Assembly (NCBI GenBank): GCA_032718475.1
Contig: JAUCBJ010005712.1
Location: 1 to 64,000 of the forward strand
Reading direction: 5' to 3'
Origin: Nemertoderma westbladi
Taxonomy: Eukaryota > Xenacoelomorpha > Nemertodermatida > Nemertodermatidae
Length of the DNA: 64,000 nt
Below are positions 57,283-64,000 of this stretch, piece by piece. The notes below the pieces were generated by a model. That model saw only the letters and a list, made by a program, of their open reading frames with translations, did not search any database and had not been told where the DNA came from. The first letter of the stretch is position 1, and each line of letters opens with the position of its first letter. The position numbers and the translations under genes are program-made.

Positions 57283-57334
57283 AGTACTCTGCGTTGATAC
57301 CACTGCTTAAGCAGTGGTATCAACGCAGAGTACT
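57283..57334. other. Amplification adapter, perfect head-to-head pair (artefact)
   Basis: 52 bases, exactly two 26-nt SMART/template-switch primers back to back around cttaag. It cannot be genomic. The sequences on its two sides were joined during amplification, ligation or assembly. Confidence 0.97.
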
Positions 57335-57541
57335 TCCATTGTAAAGCTTTCGTCCACATTCAACGTATCTATGCCAACAGTGTTTACGGAAGTAGTTTAT
57401 AGGACATTTTTGGTGCTAGTTGTCCTAAACTGTTGTCTATTTGGAATGTTAATTTTCGATTATCGAGGTATTTACCGTATAATCTACCCCGATTCTTTGT
57501 GGAGGGACTACTGGATTTCCCGTATCCTATATCAATGTTAG
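57335..57541 (+). CDS. Open stretch with one hydrophobic segment (possible last exon)
   Basis: 68 codons open from the adapter to TAG: SIVKLSSTFNVSMPTVFTEV, then RTFLVLVVLNCCLFGMLIFD and YRGIYRIIYPDSLWRDYW. One membrane-like segment is followed by an aromatic, charged end. I do not recognise a family. It may be the terminal exon of a membrane protein cut by the adapter, or chance. Confidence 0.3.
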   Translation, partial: SIVKLSSTFNVSMPTVFTEVVYRTFLVLVVLNCCLFGMLIFDYRGIYRIIYPDSLWRDYWISRILYQC

Positions 57542-57679
57542 GTAGCCGTTTTGTTAAATACTATATGTAATTTCTATTTGTAATTGTGCTAAACCTAGTA
57601 TTTTTCTTTCAAATTTAATTTTATTTGACTAAATAACTATTACCACTACTTTGTTTAACTCTATTTGACTTTATTTGAC

Positions 57680-60010
57680 TGTATCCGGGATCCGGTGGAG
57701 GAGACGCCTGTAGGTCTGGATCCGGTGGAGGAGACGCCTGTAAGCTGGGATCCGGTAGAGGAGAGGTCTGTAGGTCGGGATCTGGTGGAGGGGAGGTCTG
57801 TAGGCCGGAATCCGGTGTATGAGAGGTCTGTAGGCCGGGATCCGGTGGAGGTGAGGTCTGTAGGTCGGGATCCGGTGGAGGAGACGCCTGTAAGCTGGGA
57901 TCCGGTGTATGAGAGGTCTGTAGGCCGGGATCCGGTGGAGGTGAGGTCTGTAGGTCGGGATCCGGTGGAGGAGACGCCTGTAAGCTGGGATCCGGTAGAG
58001 GAGAGGTCTGTAGGCCGGGATCTGGTGGAGGAGAGGTCTGTAGGCCGGGATCCGGTGGAGGTGAGGACTGTAGGCCAAGATCCGGTGGAGGGGAGGCCTG
58101 TATGCCGGGATCCGGTGGAGGAGACGCCTGTAAGCCGGGATCCGGTAGAGGAGAGGTCTGTAGGCCGGGATCTGGTGGAGGGGAGGTCTGTAGGCCGGAA
58201 TCCGGTGAAGGATAGGTCTGTAGGTCAAGATCCGGTGGAGGGGAGGCCTGTATGCCGGGATCCGGTGGAGGGGAGGCCTGTATGCCGGGATCCGGTGGAG
58301 GGGAGGACTGTAGGCCGGGACCCGGTGGAGGAGACGCCTGTAAGCTGGGATCCGGTTGAGGATACGTCTGTAGGCCGGGATCCGGTGGAGGAGACGTCTG
58401 TAGGCCGGGATCCGGTGGAGGATAGGCCTGTAGGCCGGGATCCGGTGGAGGGGAGGTCTGTAGGTCGGGATCTGGTGGAGGGGAGGTCTGTAGGCCGGAA
58501 TCCGGTGTATGAGAGGTCTGTAGGGCAGAATCCGGTTGAGGATACGTCTGTAGGCCGGGATCCGGTGGAGGAGACGTCTGTAGGCCGGGATCCGGTGGAG
58601 GATAGGCCTGTAGGCCGGGATCCGGTGGAGGGGAGGTCTGTAGGTCGGGATCCGGTGGAGGAGAGGTCTGTAGGCCGGGATCCGGTGGAGGGGAGGTCTG
58701 TAGGTCGGGATCTGGTGGAGGAGACGCCTGTAGGCCGGGATCCGGTGGAGGAGAGGCCTAGACCAGGACCCGGTGGAGGAGAGGTATGTAAGCCGGGATC
58801 CGGTGAAGGATAGGTCTGTATCCCGGGATCCGGTGAAGGATAGGACTGTATGCCGGGATCCGGTGGATGATAGGTCTGTATGCCGGGATCCGGTGAAGGA
58901 GAGGTCTGTAGGCCGGGATCCGGTGGAGGGGAGGTCTGTAGGCCGGGATCCGGTGGAGGGGAGGCCTGTAGGCCGGGATCCGGTGGAGGAGAGGCCTAGA
59001 CCAGGACCCGGTGGAGGAGAGGTATGTAAGCCGGGATCCGGTGAAGGATAGGTCTGTATGCCGGGATCCGGTGAAGGATAGGACTGTATGCCGGGATCCG
59101 GTGGAGGAGAGGTCTGTAGGCCGGGATCCGGTGAAGGATAGGTCTGTATGCCGGGATCCGGTGAAGGATAGGACTGTATGCCGGGATCCGGTGGAGGAGA
59201 GGTCTGTAGGCCGGGATCCGGTGGAGGAGAGGTCTGTAGGCCGGGATCCGGTGGAGGTGAGGTCTGTAGGCCGGGATCCGGTGGAGGATAGGTCTGTAGG
59301 TCAAGATCCGGTGGAGGGGAGGCCTGTATGCCGGGATCCGGTGGAGGGGAGGCCTGTATGAGGGAACCGGTGGAGGGGAGGACTGTAGGCCGGGACCCGG
59401 TGGAGGAGACGCCTGTAAGCTGGGATCCGGTAGAGGAGAGGTCTGTAGGCCGGGATCTGGTGGAGGTGAGGTCTGTAGGCCGGGATCCGGTGGAGGATAG
59501 GTCTGTAGGCCGGGATCCGGTGGAGGGGAGGCCTGTAGGCCGGGATCCGGTGGAGGAGAGGTCTGTAGGCCAGAATCCGGTTGAGGAGACGTCTGTAAGC
59601 TGGGATCCGGTAGAGGAGAGGTCTGTAGGCCGGGATCTGGTGGAGGTGAGGTCTGTAGGCCGGGATCCGGTGGAGGATAGGTCTGTAGGCCGGGATCCGG
59701 TGGAGGGGAGGCCTGTATGCCGGGATCCGGTGGAGGGGAGGACTGTAGGCCGGGACCCGGTGGAGGAGAAGCCTGTAAGCTGGGATCCGGTAGAGGAGAG
59801 GTCTGTAGGCCGGGATCTGGTGGAGGTGAGGTCTGTAGGCCGGGATCCGGTGGAGGATAGGTCTGTATGCCGGGATCCGGTGGAGGGGAGGTCTGAAGGC
59901 CGCGATCCGGTGAAGGTTAGGTCTGTATGCCGGGATCCGGTGGCGGATAGGTCTGTATGCCGGGATCCGGTGGAGGAGAGGTCTGTAGGCCGCGATCCGG
60001 TGAATTCCGG
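57680..60010. repeat. 30-bp minisatellite, about 77 units
   Basis: Unit gggatccggtggaggagagg plus tctgtaggcc, at exactly 30 bp over long stretches. Most units contain ggatcc. Variants: gacgcctgtaagc, gaggcctgtatgc, gataggtctgtag. A block of about 240 bp with gaggcctagaccaggacc is itself repeated (58755 and 58993). The period being a multiple of three leaves long open frames on both strands. These are a product of the repeat and not evidence for a protein. Confidence 0.93.
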
Positions 60011-60150
60011 ATTCGGTGACACCGGCGGATCCAAAGTCCACGGTGGATCCATTGGACGTGGATCCAATGGTGATGGATCCAAATTCCAGACAGGGCGAGG
60101 GGGTGGATCCAAAGGTGATGGATCCAAAGTGCAGACAGGGCGAGGGCGGC
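60011..60150. repeat. Short ggatcca-containing repeats after the minisatellite
   Basis: ggtgatggatccaaa... and cagacagggcgaggg each occur twice. Probably a degenerate continuation of the array. Confidence 0.6.
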
Positions 60151-61096
60151 ATTTACCAAACCGTAGAAAACACGGATATCCAGTATATCTCTCAATCGGA
60201 ACATTTCCAACTGCTGTGGTGCTAATAACTCGCTTTGTTTATGTTTATGTATGTATCTCTATCTATATTGCATAGTCCTGGATATATACTGTATATACTT
60301 TTCGAATACGAATACATACAGCCCATGCTCCATTGTACTTGCACAAACTCGCATTGCAATACATAATTGATGAGATGTAATGATAGTCCAAGTCCAGCAC
60401 AGTATGTATGTTTAAGGTCACTGTCATCTTTTGCTATGCGACTCTGCATATCGGCCACTTATTATGTTTAAAGATTAGTAGTTATATAGTTAGTTATATA
60501 ATGGACTTTGTATTGCTCTATTTGATTGTCCTGTAGAACCCATCTGTGTCGCTTATTCCCTACAGGGTGGTCCCATATGGTAAGATTATCTTAGTAATTT
60601 GGATTTGTGTACTGAAACGTATATCATTTAATCCAAAAGAAATAATCCATCCCCCATATTTAAGACTAATGTAAAACTCCCGTAACAATGGTAACATAAA
60701 TCTTTGTAATTAATGATGACCCGTATTTAACTTTATCTTATTCTAAATGTAAGCTGTTCATTAAATGAAAACATTCGATTTAACATAATCTTAGTTAGTA
60801 GGTTTAGACATTATGTCGCGGGTCGTTGGTTTTACTATTTTTAAAATTATAAAGGCAAACGAAGTAGAAAAATCGAAGAGGTCACTTATGGTGACCCCAC
60901 CCCCTTTAAAAGTTTTGTTCAACTCTGGGGAAGGGCTTTTTAATTAAAATTTCGGAACACGTGGGCGATGGCCCCTTGTCACCTTTTTAATAATCTACAC
61001 CCAACCCTTGGAAGGGTTCAAGGGTTGTTAAAATATCATATAAATTGACTGTATTAAAGGGCGAACAAAATTATTACATAATTAAATAGGAAATAA
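60151..61096. other. Downstream flank / 3' UTR side of the MCTP gene
   Basis: No ORF of note. It lies downstream of the minus-strand stop codon and probably includes the 3' UTR. Confidence 0.5.
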
Positions 61097-61361
61097 TTAA
61101 ACCTTATATACCAGGCTTGGTATATATCGATCTGTCCGTATGTCAAAACTTACTAATTCGGGATCGGAAGGTATTCTAGAAAGATAATCGAAGAACTCGT
61201 TATTGTCAACGGCGTTGGGTTTCCTCAACTTCTTTGTAAATTTATTGATACCCCAGGCGAGAACAAGGTACCTCAAGGGAATAACATACAGCACAATGGT
61301 CGCAAGTGTTAGCACAAACAGAGCCAGCCAGGCGGAGAAGGAAACACTCCAGTTTACAGAA
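61097..61361 (-). CDS. MCTP: MCTP (multiple C2 and transmembrane domain protein), last exon
   Basis: Minus strand, acceptor ttgttatag at 61362-61370, stop at 61097. Joined to the previous exon it reads NSVNWSVSFSAWLALFVLTL, then ATIVLYVIPLRYLVLAWGIN, then KFTKKLRKPNAVDNNEFFDY and LSRIPSDPELV. This is the conserved C-terminus of animal MCTP1/MCTP2: second transmembrane helix, then WGINKFTKKLR and NNE..D.LSR.PSD. MCTPs are ER/vesicle-anchored calcium-sensing proteins with three C2 domains; those lie outside the window. The end (RTDRYIPSLVYKV) differs from vertebrate forms. Confidence 0.85.
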
Positions 61362-61951
61362 CTATAACAAAAAAATCATAATTATATAAAAAGATAGTTT
61401 GTTGTGGCATTGCTTGCTTTCCATCAGTCAATCATGATTACATTTAATGATGAACAATTTTGATATAATAATAATAATATAATCTTTCCATACAAACTTG
61501 TTTGCTAAGAGGTATGTTGGGATGTTGTTGATTCAAATTGATGATTAACTTAATTAACAATGTGAATAAAAGATGGTCCAATTGTATTTCAGTGAATCAA
61601 CTATGGTCCAATTGTATTTCAGCTCATTATTTATTCTGGAAGTCAGATTATAATAAAAACTATATCAGAAAAAGAAAGGATGAATAAATAACTAAATTAA
61701 TCGGGCCTTCAGGGACAAAGCATCTTTATATCACATCAAATATTACATGAACTGTGCTCATTAATGTTTCAATACAATAACCATTGTTAGCCAGCTTCGC
61801 TCAGTTGGAAAGTCAGTGTACAGTTGACAAAATACATAAAGTGATAGGAGTACTATAACGATAAAACAAACTGAAATGTTTGATAATTGTATTGAACTTT
61901 GAAGGTAATAACAAAAACTTGATTTGAATAGCACATAAATGCTTTACTTAC
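61362..61951 (-). other. Last intron of MCTP
   Basis: 590 bp, GT-AG on the minus strand, phase 2. It has a 20-bp direct repeat atggtccaattgtatttcag at 61573 and 61602. Confidence 0.75.
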
Positions 61952-62100
61952 TTTTTCATTTGTTCAAAGAAAGACGCGGCGGAATCCAGTCCTTCCTGCA
62001 CCTGCAGACAGATTTCGGAAATTGTCTTCAACTTTTGGGAAATACTTTGCTTGTCTTGAGATCCGTCGTCGTCCTCATCGTCTTCCTCTTCAACATACAT
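61952..62100 (-). CDS. MCTP: MCTP penultimate exon
   Basis: 149 bp on the minus strand between ttttatttag and aaaaa|gtaagt. It encodes MYVEEEDDEDDDGSQDKQSI, then SQKLKTISEICLQVQEGLDS and AASFFEQMK. An acidic linker followed by a helix ahead of the last membrane segment is the layout of MCTP proteins (EEE.KD...I..VQ..L...ASFGERIKN). Phase 2 joins exactly to the last exon. Confidence 0.82.
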
Positions 62101-62103
62101 CTA

Positions 62104-63160
62104 AATAAAATTAGTATAATCAGCAGATAATTAGTATAATTAACAGATAATTAGTATAATTAGCAGATAATTAGTATAATTAGCAAATAATTAGTATAAT
62201 TAGCAGATAATTAGTATAATTAGCGGAGTATAATCAGCAGATAATTAGTATAATTAACAGATAATTAGTATAATTAGCAGATAATTAGTATAATTAGCAG
62301 ATAATTAGTATAATTAGCAGATAATTAGTATAATCAGCAGATAATTAGTATAATTAACAGATAATTAGTATAATTAGCAGATAATTAGTATAATCAGCAG
62401 ATAATTAGTATAATTAGCAGATAATTAGTATAATTAGCAGATAATTAGTATAATTAGCAGATAATTAGTATAATTAGCGGAGTATAATCAGCAGATAATT
62501 AGTATAATTAACAGATAATTAGTATAAATAGCAGATAATTAGTATAATTAACAGATAATTAGTATAATTAGCAGATAATTAGTATAATTAGCAGATAATT
62601 AGTATAATTAGCGGAGTATAATCAGCAGATAATTAGTATAATTAACAGATAATTAGTATAATTAGCAGATAATTAGTATAATTAGCGGAGTATAATCAGC
62701 AGATAATTAGTATAATTAACAGATAATTAGTATAATTACCAGATAAAAAGTATAATTTGAGAATAATTAGTAAAATTAGCAGATAATTAGTATAATTGGC
62801 AGATAATTAGTATAATTAGCAGATAATTAGTATAATTAACAGATAATTAGTATAATTAGCAGATAATTAGTATAATTAGCAGATTATTAGTATAATTAGC
62901 AGATAAAAAGTATAATTAGCAGATAATTAGTATAATTAGCAGATAATTAGTATAATTAGCAGATAATTAGTATAATTAGCAGATAATTAGTATAATTAGC
63001 AAATAATTAGTATAAATAGCAGATAATTAGTATAAATAGCAGATAATTAGTATAATTAGCATATAATTAGTATAATTAGAAGACAATTAGTATAATCAAC
63101 AAATAATTAGTATAATTAGCAAATAATTAGTATAATTAATTTGCAAAAAATTAGTTTAAT
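62104..63160. repeat. 20-bp AT-rich tandem array
   Basis: More than 50 units of agataattagtataattagc. A shorter unit cggagtataatc recurs at about 62223, 62478, 62612 and 62685, marking a longer-order repeat. It starts 3 bp beyond the MCTP exon, overlapping the polypyrimidine side of its acceptor on the minus strand. Confidence 0.95.
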
Positions 63161-63399
63161 TAGCAAATCTTATAATTAGTAAAATTTGCACAGCAAAAAC
63201 GAGGTGTTGAAAAACAACCGAGCTCAGGCCCTCAGGATCTCGTTACTAGGGAATATATCACTCTGATGAATTATTTCACTATAAGGTAGCATTTGTAGTT
63301 TAACTTTAACGTAAAAACTTTTGAAAATCCGACGTATTTTGATTAAGTTACAGTAATGTAATATGCCTATTCATATTTGTACACATAAAACCCTTAGGT
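63161..63399. other. Spacer after the array
   Basis: No feature recognised. Confidence 0.5.
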
Positions 63400-63402
63400 A
63401 CT

Positions 63403-63474
63403 CTCGTGGCGTAGTGGTCAGATGGTTAAGGCGTTGGTTACATTACGTAGGTTACGAGTTCGAATCCCAGTCGG
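63403..63474 (+). repeat. tRNA-derived element
   Basis: gtggcgtagtggtcagatgg carries a box A (tggcgtagtgg), and gagttcgaatccc a box B with one mismatch. The ends do not pair as an acceptor stem. Most likely a SINE head or tRNA pseudogene. Confidence 0.6.
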
Positions 63475-63544
63475 GAAATTTGTATTTTGGGGCCATTTAT
63501 TTTCGTGTGGTGCTAATTGGTAGGCCAATGAGAAGCGTACAACG

Positions 63545-64000
63545 TAGCGAATAATGAGCCAGGCCAATCATAGGGCATAAATTATCTTATTGCTCAAATG
63601 TGAGGCAGTGGAAAATTCTGTTAGGATTCCATGTCCCAGATTTAGTGTAAGGGCCGGACTGCGTTGAACGATGAGCTGGGCCAATCATAGGGCACGAAGC
63701 ACTTCATTGCTCAATTGTGAAGCTGTGGAAATTTCTGTTTAGTTTCCATGTGCAATTTCTAGTATAAAAAGGCCGGTTTGCCTTCGGTTATCACCTCAGT
63801 ACCAAACCTCATACCTTGTGTTACACTCTCTTATTCTTGTAAAATTTAGTTTATTCGGTTTCTTGTTGAAACTTCGTTTTGATAAATCCTTTGTAAAACT
63901 GTAAATATACTGCAATTTCCTGACATGTTTTCTTTTGGTCCGACTTCGGGACAGCCGAACACCAGGGAGATGGCAGCCTAGACCGTTAGGCCGTAAGCAA
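63545..64000 (+). promoter_or_regulatory. CCAAT/TATA promoter region, probably an LTR U3/R
   Basis: Two 120-bp units (from 63549 and 63668) each hold ggccaatcatagggc, a ttgctcaa..gtga.gc.gtgga block, ttccatgt, and end with ggccgg. The second has tataaaaagg at 63763. A third ggccaat lies at 63520. Duplicated CCAAT modules before a strong TATA box are typical of retroviral-type LTRs. No coding region follows within the window, and the element runs off its end. Confidence 0.5.

Noticed and set aside
57671-60152. Very long ORFs on both strands of the 30-bp minisatellite
   Set aside because: The period is a multiple of three and the unit has no stop in several frames, so openness is automatic. 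No start, splice or domain evidence.
62104-63160. Possible CRISPR-like array because of regular short repeats
   Set aside because: The repeats are contiguous 20-bp units without unique spacers, in an animal genome next to an MCTP exon.
63403-63474. Functional tRNA gene
   Set aside because: Box A and box B are present, but no acceptor-stem pairing and no clear anticodon loop. It is more likely a SINE head.

Overview
This is metazoan nuclear DNA, AT-rich and crowded with repeats. The animal assignment rests on BEL/Pao LTR retrotransposons (known only from animals), GT-AG introns, a secreted fibrinogen-related protein gene and the C-terminal exons of an MCTP-type C2/transmembrane protein. An invertebrate is likely, but I cannot name the phylum. 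Two 52-bp head-to-head copies of the SMART/template-switch amplification adapter (4-55 and 57283-57334) mark joins made during library preparation or assembly. The window should therefore be read as at least two blocks, 56-57282 and 57335-64000, whose neighbourhood is not guaranteed.

Layout, block 1. 56-19907 is BEL/Pao copy A. Its 5' LTR is cut by the adapter, and its LTR-leader-gag start is tandemly duplicated (361-3635 repeated from 3636). Gag-pol carries several frameshifts and stops. Behind pol lies a 4.6-kb segment with three extra ORFs, one a zinc-knuckle protein of roughly 570 codons. 19908-27171 holds a 146-bp satellite with a CTCF-like core in each unit, a 38-nt hairpin, and a broken intron-containing Helitron gene. 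27172-42799 is BEL/Pao copy B of the same family. It is complete, has TG...CA LTRs and a 5-bp target duplication (gtgtt), and also carries disabling lesions, one of which removes the protease active site. Its post-pol segment shares the first accessory ORF and the 3' tail with copy A but has a different middle.

42805-43875 contains a LINE relic and a 32-bp minisatellite. 44043-49715 is a fibrinogen-related protein (FREP-like) gene with a TATA box, a signal-peptide exon, two tandemly duplicated coiled-coil exons and a fibrinogen domain. That domain is split by a 1.8-kb long-inverted-repeat transposon flanked by gggt. Intron 2 of the gene holds a nearly perfect 193-bp hairpin. 50372-51350 repeats the gene's 3' end. 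51718-56940 is a graveyard: a LINE reverse-transcriptase piece, an old BEL/Pao-like relic, a MITE with a tRNA-like core, and a LINE 3' end with a poly-C tract.

Layout, block 2. After the adapter comes a short hydrophobic ORF, a 2.3-kb minisatellite of 30-bp units (57680-60010), the last two exons of an MCTP gene on the minus strand (61097-62100), a 20-bp AT-rich array in its upstream intron (62104-63160), a tRNA-derived element, and a CCAAT/TATA promoter that looks like the U3 of another LTR.

The most unusual material is the post-pol accessory region of the two BEL/Pao copies. BEL/Pao elements normally end soon after integrase. Here a shared small acidic ORF, a swappable middle gene and a shared basic tail sit between integrase and the 3' LTR.
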